Notes: generated from the sequence alone by a model not told the origin. DNA of 64,000 nucleotides from Anaerolineales bacterium UBA2029 (GCA_002332795.1 DDBP01000111.1:12276-76275), one strand, 5' to 3'. Positions 11,101-18,767 are shown, counted from the first letter of the stretch. Numbers and translations are program-made.

Positions 11101-12441
11101 CCGCTTGGTGGGCAGGCCGTGTACGGCGGCCTGACGGCATCCGACCCGGCAGATTCCTGGCTCATCGAAGGCGACACCGCTGAAAGACTGATCGTTCGGA
11201 TTGAGACTTCCAATCCAAGAGAAGATGTGGAGCTGGTGTTGCTGGCTCCCGACGGCGCGACGTTGGCAACTCACCGTGCGACGCGGGGTGATTCGACTTT
11301 CGAGATCGCAGGACTCCCTGAGCGAGGCACTTATACCTTGCGCATCTCTGCGAGACCGACTGCGGACTTCCCAATCGAGTACCGACTTTCTGCGACGGTT
11401 GGGGCTAAAGTCGCGCTTGAAAGTGAGCCTTATGTCCAGGGCCTCGTGATTGGTCAGTCAGGGCAGGGCAACCTGTCCCCTGATCGTGCAACGGAAACAT
11501 GGGTGTTCTACGGCCAGGCCGGGCAGGTCATTGAGATTATCGGGACACTTTCGTCTGCTGTGCCCCAGGGCAGCGTGATACTCGCTCTGGCGGACAGCGG
11601 CGGTGAACTGCTACAAGGAAGCGTGCAAGAAGGGGGATTGCTCGTGGTCGGGCCATTGCTCCTGCCGCGCACCGGCCTGTACGCGGTGGTGGTGCGTGCC
11701 GAGCCAACGTTGTTTGCGGACATGGAAGCTTTACCGTATGCAATCCGGATAGAAGCTCAGACACCGGCGGCGACGGATATGGGGATGCTGGAGGGAGAAG
11801 TCGCCAGTCAACTTGCTGACGCCGTGCTTTCTCACGAATGGGCACTACATCCCGCTTCTTCGGGGACGTATCGGCTGCGAGGATGCAGCCATACGCCAGG
11901 CAAAGCACTGGCGCTGATCGTGCTATCTCAAGCTGGAAACACGCTGGGGCAGGGGAAGGCTGACGCAGGCCAGGGCAACTGCTGGTTCATCACAACAAGA
12001 CTTGAAGGCGGTCAACAGTATCGTGTCGTGGTTACCAACCCCGCTGCGTCTGGAACAGTCAGCTACAGTTTGGAAATCGCTCCAGAAAGCTACGAGCGAG
12101 AAGGACTGACGATCAGGCCCGGAGAACAAGAAGTAGGACGCCTGGATGATGGGCATTTCGCCGACCAGTGGACGATCCGTGGCAGAGGTAGCCAGGATGT
12201 GCAGGCGGCGATCAAAGTGACTGCGGGCAACCTTGACTTATTGGTTGAGGTCCGCAACGCTTCGGGGGAAATAATCGGCATGGGAACGGCTGACGGTCAA
12301 GAACAGGTGGAAGTGCCGTTTCAACTGCCGCGTGACGGAGTCGCCTATCTCAGCGTAGCCCGAAAGGGGCGTGGGGGTGGCAGTACGTCTGGTGATTATA
12401 TATTGGCATTGAATGAAATAACTGAACCAAGAAGAAATTAA
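5167..12441 (+). CDS. Giant exported protein built of about 21 PPC-like beta repeats
   Basis: This 2424-residue protein begins with a signal peptide (hydrophobic run near residues 10-33, probable cleavage after LPAAAA, before QDN). The rest is a string of about 21 related units of roughly 105-120 residues. Each opens with a turn like VRGRIDTPDSEERWSFEA, then an aromatic-containing strand (W-F/I-x-G), GDVV, a hydrophobic strand, xPxLxVxDPxGxxL, and closes with GxYxLxV. This matches the bacterial pre-peptidase C-terminal (PPC) jelly-roll fold. PPC domains usually sit singly or in small numbers after secreted proteases; here there is no catalytic domain, no LPXTG signal and no C-terminal membrane helix. 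A cysteine pair occurs in the next-to-last unit (about residue 2239 and 38 residues later). I infer a surface or matrix fibre or an adhesin. A TATAAT at 5082-5087 could belong to its promoter, but no good -35 box is visible. Length is certain; the function is unknown. Confidence 0.85.
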   Translation: MMRRVYLWQGVLLLGLSALLMMIMGRLWLPAAAQDNRLTDGVTVRGRIDTPDSEERWSFEAIAGDVVALSVEPQTDGFVPWLTVTDPQGRLLMTVSYPSSQQGEFRFTLGISQSGLHVVRVRSDMQTTGEYTLGLTVIEPGQAGTVQSSPAPIPLTMGTSVRGRLTRATPLMRYALETQGGNIALVVQVSEPAQGLMLDFYSAEGALLDRVIGFGDFARSVLAPSGGGVRVEVQPWGGLVADSVAFEVSAVALPAGRAAPGRIVYGEARQVGAGARSLWYVMAEAGDIVMLQLSSQVPAPQGTLQIVAPDGTAVLVRTVEQRLRQSLVLQQSGPYLILLEGGLAESGYGLQVDLLGKRWRAFAQHFPEQNARLLPAGEVVAELTAGFADVWLLDNPEPVPWRFILSRQSGTSELVMQIEAPDGEVISTGVTEGELQESSLYPRLSQGGRYRIRVFALDGQGASYRLRAVPASGGVLESGQRFKGVLSESDIAHNWWIEAPAAAVLTLDLESAVGSAAPTVTVLDPDGLLLASSAQGDELTGLLLREGGRYRVLVTGSGAVSRQVYYLKAELSDASAMSGSQSVPVPLPQQRAAVQRVSIPALIVPAWQTDDLAQPVSSLALGVPVRGEIALGHTAQSWGLSVQAGQTLIFTAMPVEADSPIAVAVLDPTGKVVAEAYEAGGRPAALTYSFLTAGEYRVTVGMRSARRYVLWAETVDNFDPRATQVVQGTLLTPGETARATLRPEMLRQTFVFWGQEGDTVFGSVSGEKEIPLAVSFLDVTGQPVPRDDDLTDVPSGDIQFAWGTLPANGVYQLVVAADSDSLSSLPLSFDVHLNVVSSAQVRMSSGGILEGPATGTLVPDRAAHWLFEGTAGQRVRATVTLLGDSEGGVAILSLADSAGVVFAQRRAYLGQRELVLDNVTLPHTGVYQAIVEGSGRYSLKVEGQGAQQQASSAALDYGSTAAGVLTPADTLDAWTWSGSRGDVVRVSARQTAGTPALLSVQVRARDGRVLATAAAGPDRSAQIEHVELPLDGHYTLLVGSPSTEADVLAYVVGVELEASAAYSIGRTVRTGERWQGALTIDDPVDTWLVEAADGDTLTLSVSPHDQRLSPGIALIATDWHLGGFSATPAILAEAQSVNGEPVELTYTFSVPGPYAVMITAPPRNYGVYEIAVTQKASAALTTQRLRPGQLHQGELGEPVLSNSWTFEGQAGNTVTLAVATDSRSQVPLNMALTAPDGTIVALADNQGERSAKIADFPLLATGTYRVLVSTAADVPPGTSTHYTLTLQVSENRTIRSLQDRRPVFDALNGNQAVQWWMFSGQANEAVRITARATTGTLDPTLAVYDSSGRLLAQADDVENLDAILTVTLPASGDFLVRVSRFAGPFGRTAGNYSLLLEKVYRSGDGQVDAVPLFYGQRVEGTLDRQADRARWAFWGAAGDAISVIAQFPDDDIPLLLTISDPADTVLASGVRSGGSATIAALELPADGFYLVTLRRPGDVQSPFSPFSLTLAITDWVGQTPVAPGLLVTGKPVTAEIGAGEVHFWQFSSTAGDVVACTVLTDQFPPALEMAVYGPDGKSMAQAQAVPGEAGTLATGSLVLQQSGVYTLVVSSHSQSLPTSYRLLLQSSVSHETVAAVIAPGEEVAGQLDDLNLVDTWRLDLHRDDQVYLQVQVLSGDLQPDLALLDPAGRPIALGVKDQSVPEPQYTIGPLRVEESGSYTVLVMRQGGSAGTTAGRYRLSVSQTPPSPEALAAQEVVFGVPLWDNMVQHESRLYRFGALAGDVVEISVLRTEGETLPQLSLEGEDGRKFSVQVIAGEGELAVPLFVAPRTGHYLIRLAADGPIGYGLYVTRIVPVAPAEGPVRQLGSGIRLIESIQGPGDATRWRFSGSQGEVISFTVTAAGARFFPDAILYGPTGYLVKSAGVLAGSTVIGPVRLPETGEYTLLVRSWQNAAGAGTGEYSVFMERAPQDVSGSSGGVLPLGGQAVYGGLTASDPADSWLIEGDTAERLIVRIETSNPREDVELVLLAPDGATLATHRATRGDSTFEIAGLPERGTYTLRISARPTADFPIEYRLSATVGAKVALESEPYVQGLVIGQSGQGNLSPDRATETWVFYGQAGQVIEIIGTLSSAVPQGSVILALADSGGELLQGSVQEGGLLVVGPLLLPRTGLYAVVVRAEPTLFADMEALPYAIRIEAQTPAATDMGMLEGEVASQLADAVLSHEWALHPASSGTYRLRGCSHTPGKALALIVLSQAGNTLGQGKADAGQGNCWFITTRLEGGQQYRVVVTNPAASGTVSYSLEIAPESYEREGLTIRPGEQEVGRLDDGHFADQWTIRGRGSQDVQAAIKVTAGNLDLLVEVRNASGEIIGMGTADGQEQVEVPFQLPRDGVAYLSVARKGRGGGSTSGDYILALNEITEPRRN
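5280..12420 (+). repeat. Array of about 21 diverged PPC-type coding repeats
   Basis: The repeats show at protein level. Recurring signatures are a G-x-L opening, WxF/WxI with G-x-x-G-D/Q, DPxGxxL/APDGxxL mid-repeat and G-x-Y-x-L/V-x-V near the end. The units have diverged strongly, since I see no long identical DNA blocks, so this is an old duplication rather than a recently expanded array. The unit count is by eye and could be off by one or two. Confidence 0.7.
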
Positions 12442-12459
12442 GAGCCTGCAAACAGGCTC
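12442..12459 (-). terminator. Terminator after tRNA-Leu
   Basis: A perfect 7-bp stem (GAGCCTG/CAGGCTC, 4-base loop) is followed on the minus strand by TTAATTTCTTCTT. It starts one base after the stop codon of the giant PPC gene, so it may also reduce read-through from that side, though there is no T-run on the plus strand. Confidence 0.6.
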
Positions 12460-12486
12460 CTCCCACGCTTACATGGCTGAAGCAGG

Positions 12487-12569
12487 TGCCCTGGAGAGGA
12501 CTCGAACCTCCACGCCCTTTCGGGCACAGGCCCTCAACCTGCCGCGTATACCAATTCCGCCACCAGGGC
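12487..12569 (-). tRNA. trnL: tRNA-Leu, anticodon GAG
   Basis: The minus strand folds as a class II tRNA. The acceptor stem is GCCCTGG paired with CCAGGGC, there is a D-arm GCGG...GCGGC, the anticodon loop is TTGAGGG with anticodon GAG (reads CUC/CUU), the long variable arm is GTGCCCGAAAGGGCGT, and the T-loop is TTCGAGT. The discriminator is A. The genomic 3' end continues CCT, so CCA is not fully encoded and must be completed by the nucleotidyltransferase (a cca gene lies at 33984). Confidence 0.95.
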
Positions 12570-12580
12570 AAGCGATCTTG

Positions 12581-12608
12581 ATTATACACGGCTCAAGGGG
12601 CCTGTCAA
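12581..12608 (-). promoter_or_regulatory. Consensus promoter of tRNA-Leu
   Basis: On the minus strand a perfect TTGACA (12608-12603) and a perfect TATAAT (12586-12581) are 16 bases apart, ending 11 bases before the mature tRNA 5' end. Its -35 box lies three bases from the -35 box of the divergent plsX promoter. Confidence 0.8.
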
Positions 12609-12611
12609 TGG

Positions 12612-12641
12612 TTGCCAAGGGAGCGGCCTGTGGCGTACAAT
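12612..12641 (+). promoter_or_regulatory. Promoter of plsX-fabF
   Basis: TTGCCA (12612-12617) and TACAAT (12636-12641) are 18 bases apart, each five of six to consensus. The start would lie about 40 bases before plsX. Confidence 0.6.
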
Positions 12642-12687
12642 GGAGTGTTGCTCGCGGCAGATTTCGTATTCAGACAGGGTCGTGTGA

Positions 12688-13695
12688 ATGAAGATCGCTG
12701 TGGATGCGATGGGCAGCGACCGCAACCCCGTTCCTGATGTGGAAGGAGCGGTGCTGGCTGCCCGCGAATTGGATGTGTCCATTGTGCTCGTCGGTGACGA
12801 GCAGAAAGTCCGCGCCGAGCTGGGGCGTCATGCGGTTGAGGGACTTCCTATCGAGATTGTCCATGCACCCGAAGCGGTGACCATGACCGACAAGCCTGGC
12901 ATCGTCGGGCGCGCCAAGCCGCGTTCTTCAATGCACATCGGCATGGAGCTGGTCAAAGAAGGACGGGCGGACGCTTTCGTCACGGCAGGAAACACAGGCG
13001 CGGCGCTGGCGATCGCCCTGCTGCACACCCTCAAACGCATTCCAGGGGTAGATCGTCCGGCGCTCTCTGCCATCTTGCGGGTGGGCGGTAGACCGGTGAT
13101 CCTGCTGGATATCGGGGCCAACGCTGACTGCAAACCTGAATGGCTCGCGCAGTTCGCTCTGATGGGTAGCCTCTATGCTCAGCATGCGTTGGGGTTGTCT
13201 GCCCCGCGGGTAGGGCTGGTTTCCAATGGCGAAGAGGCTGGCAAAGGTTCCGCACTGGTACAGGAGGCTGCGGAACTCCTGAGCAACGATGGGGTTAACT
13301 TCATTGGCAATGTGGAACCCAAGGAAGTCCTGGGTGGTAGCGTGGATGTGGCTGTGATGGATGGTTTCACTGGCAACATCATGATCAAATCCATGGAAGC
13401 ATTGGGGGCTACGGTGTTCGACCTGCTTCGCCAGGAACTGCGCGCCGACTGGCGCTCCAAACTGGCCGGACTGTTGGGAAAGCCTGCGTTCCGTCGCGTG
13501 TACCGGCAGATGGATCCCTTTGAAATAGGAGGAGCGCCGCTGCTCGGAGTAGACGGCGTGGTGATCATCGGGCACGGTCGTTCGGACGCGCGGGCGGTCA
13601 AGAATGCCATCCGGCAGGCGCGGGATGCAGCAGCCGGCGGTATTGTGCAGGCGATCCGTCAGGGTATATCTGCGCCGTCGTCGGGGCGGCAGTGA
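12688..13695 (+). CDS. plsX: Phosphate acyltransferase PlsX
   Basis: PlsX turns acyl-ACP and phosphate into acyl-phosphate, the donor for PlsY in phospholipid synthesis. The 335-residue length is typical. The N-terminus MKIAVDAMGSDRNP is the family hallmark, and the glycine-rich core (VTAGNTGAALAIALLHT, LLDIGANADCKPEWL) and the PlsX motif VAVMDGFTGNIMIKSMEAL are all present. It should be a peripheral membrane protein. The gene lies 29 bases upstream of fabF, a common pairing of membrane-lipid and fatty-acid genes, and is read from its own promoter. The ATG at 12688 gives the standard N-terminus although the ribosome binding site (CAGGG) is modest. Confidence 0.97.
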   Translation: MKIAVDAMGSDRNPVPDVEGAVLAARELDVSIVLVGDEQKVRAELGRHAVEGLPIEIVHAPEAVTMTDKPGIVGRAKPRSSMHIGMELVKEGRADAFVTAGNTGAALAIALLHTLKRIPGVDRPALSAILRVGGRPVILLDIGANADCKPEWLAQFALMGSLYAQHALGLSAPRVGLVSNGEEAGKGSALVQEAAELLSNDGVNFIGNVEPKEVLGGSVDVAVMDGFTGNIMIKSMEALGATVFDLLRQELRADWRSKLAGLLGKPAFRRVYRQMDPFEIGGAPLLGVDGVVIIGHGRSDARAVKNAIRQARDAAAGGIVQAIRQGISAPSSGRQ

Positions 13696-13724
13696 GTCTC
13701 GCTTGCGATCAGTGAGGAAGAGCT

Positions 13725-14981
13725 ATGGAATTCATACGCAACGGTTTTCCACGGGTGGTCGTCACGGGGATGGGGGCAGTGACCCCCCTGGGACGTTTTC
13801 CTGAGTTCTGGGAAAAGCTCAAGGCAGGAATTTCCGGCATCCGGCGCATTCAGAGCTTCGATCCGTCGCATCTGGAGGTGCAGATTGCCGGGGAAGTGCT
13901 CGATTTCGATCCTACTGAGTACATCGAACCCAAAGAGGCCCGGCGTATGGGCCGTCCGTCTCATTTCGCCGTGACCGCGGCTATGGATGCCCTGAAAGAT
14001 GCGGGCCTGACCGTCGAAGACCTCGAGCCGATCAGGGAACGGGTGGCCGTGGATTTTGGCTCGTCGCTGGGAGCGCACGATCTGGCTCAGCAAGCGTCGT
14101 TCGAGTTTCGCACCAAGGGTCGGCGTCCCGGCCCGTTTGCTCTGATCGAGTCCATTCCCAATATCCCGGCCCATCACATCAGCCGCATTCTAGGAGCCTT
14201 GGGACCGCTGGTTTGCATCTCGGCGGCCTGTGCGACCGGTACACACAGCATCGGCGATGCCATGAATCTGATTCGCTATGGCAAAGCGGATGTGGTGGTG
14301 ACCGGCGGGGTTGAAGCGATGATCCTGGATTACGGGATCGCCGGCTTCATCTCCATGAAAGGTCTTGCTACCGGCTACAACGACAACCCGACCAAAGCAA
14401 GTCGTCCCTTCGACCTGCACCGTAACGGCTTTGTGTTTGCCGAAGGCGCAGGGGCAATGATCCTGGAGACGCTGGAACGCGCCGTGAAGCGTGGGGCGCG
14501 TATCTATGCCGAAGTGCTGGGGATGGCTTCTTCGTCGGATGCTTATCACGTGGCGGCTCCGGAACCAACCGGTATGGGCGCGGCGAACGCCATGCGTTGG
14601 GCGTTGCAGGATGCGCGTCTCGATCCTGAGCTGATTGACTACGTCAATACGCACGGCTCGTCCACGCCGGCGAACGATGCGACCGAGACGCGGGCGATGA
14701 AGCAGGTCTTCAAAGACCATGCCTACAAACTGGCGGCGAACTCAACCAAGAGCATGCTGGGGCATCTGTTGGGCGCAGCCGGTGCGGTGGAGGGCATCGC
14801 CACAGTGATGTCCATCTTCGAACAGATCTTGCATCCCACTATCAACCTGGAGACCCCCGACCCAGAATGCGATCTGGACTACGTGCCGAACGAGGCGCGC
14901 GATGCCAAGATCAACTTCGCCATGTCCAACAACTTTGGGCTAGGGGGGCAAAACGCCAGTGTGATTTTTGGGCGTATCTGA
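13725..14981 (+). CDS. fabF: 3-oxoacyl-ACP synthase II FabF
   Basis: This is a condensing enzyme that elongates acyl-ACP with malonyl-ACP (418 residues, usual size). The Cys-His-His triad is visible: Cys in SAACATGTHSIG, His in VNTHGSSTPANDATE, and His in KSMLGHLLGAAGAVE preceded by the conserved Lys. The C-terminal glycine loop NNFGLGGQNASVIF is also there. GAGGAAG precedes the ATG. It is the second gene after plsX and ends at a strong hairpin terminator that overlaps the end of the convergent transglycosylase gene. Confidence 0.96.
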   Translation: MEFIRNGFPRVVVTGMGAVTPLGRFPEFWEKLKAGISGIRRIQSFDPSHLEVQIAGEVLDFDPTEYIEPKEARRMGRPSHFAVTAAMDALKDAGLTVEDLEPIRERVAVDFGSSLGAHDLAQQASFEFRTKGRRPGPFALIESIPNIPAHHISRILGALGPLVCISAACATGTHSIGDAMNLIRYGKADVVVTGGVEAMILDYGIAGFISMKGLATGYNDNPTKASRPFDLHRNGFVFAEGAGAMILETLERAVKRGARIYAEVLGMASSSDAYHVAAPEPTGMGAANAMRWALQDARLDPELIDYVNTHGSSTPANDATETRAMKQVFKDHAYKLAANSTKSMLGHLLGAAGAVEGIATVMSIFEQILHPTINLETPDPECDLDYVPNEARDAKINFAMSNNFGLGGQNASVIFGRI

Positions 14982-14990
14982 CGCACAGGT

Positions 14991-15046
14991 GCCCAGGGGA
15001 TGGTGCTCAGGGAGCTTGAGCGACCATCACCTGGGCTTTGTTTTCC
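14991..15046 (+). terminator. Rho-independent terminator of fabF
   Basis: The outer arms 14991-15004 and 15023-15036 pair over 14 bases with one G/A mismatch. Inside them GCTCA and TGAGC pair again. TTTGTTTTCC follows at 15037-15046. The right arm and tail lie inside the last codons of the convergent transglycosylase gene. Confidence 0.8.
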
Positions 15047-15750
15047 TGTTCGAGCCGTGCCTGGGTCTGACGGGCGCGCTCGCACAGCCGGCTGCCACCA
15101 GCGGACAGCCACTCGGCAAGGGTGGGACTGGCCGGCAGGCCGGACTTTGCTTCGGCGTAGATGCGCGCTCCCCAATAATAGTAGCGGCGAGTCTCCGCAG
15201 ACCAGGCCGCCCAGCCATCGTCAATGACCCCATGTCCGCCGTTGTATCCGGCCAGGGCCAAACCAGCGTGACCGTTGGCAAGGCGCAGACCGGTGAGCAA
15301 ATAGGACAGGCCGCGCCGGGCGTTGGTCTGTACATCGAGCATGTCCTCACCGGGATCGAAATGGAACGGCATTACCTGGAACAAGCCCTGCGCGCCCGCT
15401 GGCGAGGCCACGGAGGGGTCTCCGCAGCTTTCGATCTGGATCAGCGTCGCGATCAGGTTCGGGTCAACCTGATATACTGCTGCCCAGGCCTGGATCAAGG
15501 GAGTCCAGTACAGCACTTCATTGGTAAAGACGCTCGCCAGCGGAGACTGCGCTGCCTGTGGCCCGATGGGCGAGTCGGCGTAGTAGATGGTCTGGTCGGC
15601 TACCACAGCCCGCGCATCTCCGGCAAGGTATCCCCATAGTAAGGCTGTCCCCAGCGTGATGACGAAGCCCAGGGTTGCGCAAAGCAGCAAAACGCCTGCG
15701 CCGAGAAGCAGGGGAAGGGTGCGCACTCTCACGTGATTTCTCCCAGTCAT
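15007..15750 (-). CDS. Membrane-anchored lytic transglycosylase (SLT family)
   Basis: The protein of up to 247 residues has one N-terminal transmembrane helix (about residues 12-40) and a C-terminal SLT domain that cleaves peptidoglycan between MurNAc and GlcNAc. The catalytic glutamate is in LIQIESCGDPSVASPAGAQG, followed by LFQVMPFHF and the helix YNGGHGVIDDG. The ATG at 15750 has no ribosome binding site, whereas an in-frame GTG at 15732 follows GGGAGA by 6 bases, so the true protein may be six residues shorter. It is transcribed alone and convergent with fabF. A role in wall turnover is inferred from the family. Confidence 0.9.
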   Translation of the reverse strand: MTGRNHVRVRTLPLLLGAGVLLLCATLGFVITLGTALLWGYLAGDARAVVADQTIYYADSPIGPQAAQSPLASVFTNEVLYWTPLIQAWAAVYQVDPNLIATLIQIESCGDPSVASPAGAQGLFQVMPFHFDPGEDMLDVQTNARRGLSYLLTGLRLANGHAGLALAGYNGGHGVIDDGWAAWSAETRRYYYWGARIYAEAKSGLPASPTLAEWLSAGGSRLCERARQTQARLEQENKAQVMVAQAP

Positions 15751-15877
15751 AGAATTCGCACACCTGGTGATCGCAGTAGAACATGCGTTCTAATTCAAAG
15801 AATACCCTCGAATCGCCAACCCGTCAAGACTCTAATTATAATTGCGAATCTGGGTTGCCTGGCGCGTGCCAGCAGCT

Positions 15878-15906
15878 TGGACAATGGTAGCTCAATTCTG
15901 TAGAAT
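15878..15906 (+). promoter_or_regulatory. Promoter of trmFO
   Basis: TGGACA (15878-15883) and TAGAAT (15901-15906) are separated by 17 bases, each five of six to consensus, about 45 bases upstream of the trmFO start. Confidence 0.6.
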
Positions 15907-15962
15907 CGAAAATGCTGTGTGCGCACTGGAACAGGTGGCTGGAATAAGGGGTGAACGCTGTG

Positions 15963-17294
15963 ATGGCCCATGCAAAGGCAGTGCAGGTGATTGGGGGAGG
16001 GCTGGCTGGTTCAGAAGCAGCCTGGCAACTGGCACAGCGTGGCATTCCCGTCGTCCTATACGAGATGCGCCCGTTGCGCATGACTCCAGCCCATCAGACA
16101 GATCAACTGGCCGAACTGGTGTGCAGCAATTCCCTTGGCTCCGATCTCCCCGATCGTGCTCCTGGCGTGCTCAAGTGGGAACTGCGACGCCTGGGGTCGC
16201 TGTTGATGGCCTGCGCCGATCAGGCTGTGGTACCTGCGGGAGGTGCGCTGGCCGTTGACCGCACCGTATTCGCGTCCCTGGTGACCGGGCGCTTGAGCAG
16301 CCATCCTCTGATCACGGTGGTGCGCGAAGAGGTCACCCGTATTCCGGAGGGGCCCTGTATCATCGCCACCGGCCCGCTCACAGCCCCATCTTTGGCCGAG
16401 GAACTGGCCCGACTGTTAGGCTCGGAGTACCTGTACTTCTATGACGCCATCGCGCCGACTGTCTATGCAGAAACGATCAATATGGATGTGGCGTTTCGGG
16501 CCAGTCGCTATGGACGCGGGGAAGAGGAGAGCGGAGACTACATCAATTGTCCGCTGACGCGCGAGGAGTACGAGCGATTCGTACAGGCCCTGCTCGAAGC
16601 TGAGCGCATCGAATTGCGAGGATTTGAGCAAGAAGACCCGCGCTTCTTTGAAGCCTGTCTGCCTGTCGAACAAATTGCAGCCAGAGGGCCTCAGTCACTG
16701 GCTTTCGGCCCGATGCGCCCGGTGGGGCTACGCGATCCACGCACTGGACGGCGCCCCTATGCGGTAGTACAGCTTCGCCAGGACGATCTGGCAGGCACTC
16801 TGTATAGTCTGGTGGGATTTCAGACCAATCTGCGTTGGACGGAACAGCGGCGGGTCTTTCGCCTGATTCCCGGTCTGGAAAACGCCGAGTTCGCCCGCTA
16901 TGGCATGATGCACCGCAACACGTTCATCAATGCCCCCATGCATCTACGACCTACGTTGCAGTACCGACAGCGCGATGACCTGTTCTTCGCTGGACAGATC
17001 ACCGGGGTAGAGGGGTATGTCGGCAACATAGGCACTGGCTTGCTGGCCGGGATCAATGCTGCCAACCTGCTGCAAGGCAAACCGCTATGGGAGCTGCCCC
17101 CGACGACCATGTTGGGCGCGCTGTGTCACTACATCACACACGCTTCACCGCGCGATTTTCAGCCGATGAAGGCGAATTTCGGTATCATGCCTCCGCTGGA
17201 GGATGCTCCGCGCCACAAGAGCAACCGTAAGCAAGCCTATGCCGAGCGGGCGCGGCAGGCGCTCGAAGCATTTCTGGCCCGCCACGCCTCCTGA
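15963..17294 (+). CDS. trmFO: tRNA (uracil-54-C5)-methyltransferase TrmFO, folate dependent
   Basis: TrmFO makes m5U54 in the T-loop of tRNA using methylenetetrahydrofolate and FAD. The protein (about 443 residues) has the N-terminal FAD fold [19 protein letters not shown] and the family segments [39 protein letters not shown] and [20 protein letters not shown]. The C-terminus [13 protein letters not shown] is also typical. Possible starts are GTG 15951, GTG 15960 and ATG 15963; AAGGGG at 15946-15951 fits the last two, and I report the ATG. It sits upstream of hflX. TrmFO is found in Gram-positive and several deep-branching phyla, in place of SAM-dependent TrmA. Confidence 0.95.
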   Translation: MAHAKAVQVIGGGLAGSEAAWQLAQRGIPVVLYEMRPLRMTPAHQTDQLAELVCSNSLGSDLPDRAPGVLKWELRRLGSLLMACADQAVVPAGGALAVDRTVFASLVTGRLSSHPLITVVREEVTRIPEGPCIIATGPLTAPSLAEELARLLGSEYLYFYDAIAPTVYAETINMDVAFRASRYGRGEEESGDYINCPLTREEYERFVQALLEAERIELRGFEQEDPRFFEACLPVEQIAARGPQSLAFGPMRPVGLRDPRTGRRPYAVVQLRQDDLAGTLYSLVGFQTNLRWTEQRRVFRLIPGLENAEFARYGMMHRNTFINAPMHLRPTLQYRQRDDLFFAGQITGVEGYVGNIGTGLLAGINAANLLQGKPLWELPPTTMLGALCHYITHASPRDFQPMKANFGIMPPLEDAPRHKSNRKQAYAERARQALEAFLARHAS

Positions 17295-17411
17295 ACCGAG
17301 TTTCCAGGCAGCGCTAGTGAAACTAGCATACCCTTTGCGTTGGGCTATAATGCCAATCGGACATCGCATGGCCATGGCCTGCCGGGCAAGGCAGGGGTTG
17401 GGACAAAGCCG

Positions 17412-18746
17412 ATGGATTCTGCCGAACGTGGCTCAAGCCTGCACTACACACAGGCCAGTGCTGACCGGGCCTATCTGGTCGGCGTGGAGATCAGGGGGAG
17501 TCGCGCTCCGTTTTCAGTCGAGGACTCGCTCGATGAACTGACTCTGCTGGCTCAGACGGCGGGGATACAGGTAGTTGGGCGCTCGGCGCAAAGACTGGCG
17601 CGCATTGATCCCGCGACTTTCATCGGGAAAGGCAAACTGGAGGAAATTGCCCTGGCATTGCCCGCGGTCGGCGCGAACCTGGTGATTTTCGACGACGAAC
17701 TGTCACCGCGTCATCAGCGCGAGATAGAAAAGGTGTTGGGCGAGGACATCCGGGTGCTGGATCGCTCGGCGCTGATTCTGGATATCTTCGCGCAACATGC
17801 ACGCACGCGGGAGGGCGCGTTACAGGTTGAGCTGGCGCAATACGAATACCGCCTGCCACGGCTGACGCGGCAATGGACGCACCTGGCACGTCAGGTCGGC
17901 GGCGCAGTAGCTCGTGGCGGGGCTGGAGGAGTGGGGTTGCGCGGGCCGGGTGAAACGCAATTGGAAGTGGATCGGCGTGAAATCTCCCGTCGCATTGCTC
18001 GGTTGCGCGAGGAACTGGAAGCGGTGCGAGCGCATCGTTTGCGCCATCGCCAGCAACGAGTCCGGTCGGGCATTCCCACTGTGGCGCTGGTAGGTTACAC
18101 CAACGCTGGCAAGTCAACCTTGCTGAACGCTCTGTCAGGAGCCGATGTCTACGTGGCCGATCAGTTGTTCGCCACCCTTGATCCCACTGTCCGTCGGGTG
18201 GAATTGGCCAATGGCCGCGAGATTCTGATTTCCGATACGGTAGGCTTCATCCAGAAGCTACCGGTGACGTTGGTTGCTGCATTTCGGGCGACACTGGAGG
18301 AGATCACCGATGCCGATCTCCTGCTGCACGTGGTGGATGCCAGTCATCCGCGCGCCTGGGAACAGATTGATACGGTAGAGGATACGCTGGCTGAACTGGA
18401 GGCGACGCGCATTCCTAAGATATTGGTGCTCAACAAGATTGATCGCGGGGATTGCTGCCAGGACTTTGACTTCGGAGCGCTGGGGTATCGCGATGTAGTG
18501 CGTGTGTCGGCGCTGCAGGGCTGGGGGATGGACGAATTACGTTCCGCCATTACCAGAGTGTTGCTGGAAGACCTGGTCATGCTGCGGCTGCTGATTCCCT
18601 ATCAGGCGGGTGAATGGATCGCGGCTGTACACAGTCGTGGCGTAATTGTGAAAGAAGATCATACAGAATCCGGTATTGAGGTTGTTGCGCGCGTTCCCAA
18701 CTGGCTCGCCGGGCGCCTGGAACAGGCCGGGCTGGTCGCCCACTGA
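17412..18746 (+). CDS. hflX: GTPase HflX
   Basis: This is a ribosome-associated GTPase of about 444 residues. The N-terminal HflX domain (FIGKGKLEEIAL, VIFDDELSPRHQREIE, RALLILDIF-like region) leads through the arginine-rich helical linker (RGPGETQLEVDRR) to the G domain. That carries G1 GYTNAGKSTLLNAL, G3 DTVGF and G4 NKID. HflX splits stalled or stressed ribosomes in studied bacteria. The open frame reaches 17340, but the extra N-terminus looks unlike the family and a TATAAT at 17346-17351 would lie inside it, so I take the ATG at 17412. The -35 box of that candidate promoter is poor. Confidence 0.94.
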   Translation: MDSAERGSSLHYTQASADRAYLVGVEIRGSRAPFSVEDSLDELTLLAQTAGIQVVGRSAQRLARIDPATFIGKGKLEEIALALPAVGANLVIFDDELSPRHQREIEKVLGEDIRVLDRSALILDIFAQHARTREGALQVELAQYEYRLPRLTRQWTHLARQVGGAVARGGAGGVGLRGPGETQLEVDRREISRRIARLREELEAVRAHRLRHRQQRVRSGIPTVALVGYTNAGKSTLLNALSGADVYVADQLFATLDPTVRRVELANGREILISDTVGFIQKLPVTLVAAFRATLEEITDADLLLHVVDASHPRAWEQIDTVEDTLAELEATRIPKILVLNKIDRGDCCQDFDFGALGYRDVVRVSALQGWGMDELRSAITRVLLEDLVMLRLLIPYQAGEWIAAVHSRGVIVKEDHTESGIEVVARVPNWLAGRLEQAGLVAH

Positions 18747-18767
18747 ACACATTGGGAGGCGAACTCG

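Noticed and set aside
5280..12420. Recently expanded tandem DNA repeat
   Set aside because: The units are related only at protein level; no long identical DNA stretches were seen.
12350..12589. 79-codon frame with a WWRNWYTRQVEG-like stretch
   Set aside because: It is the tRNA-Leu gene read as protein, a familiar false positive.
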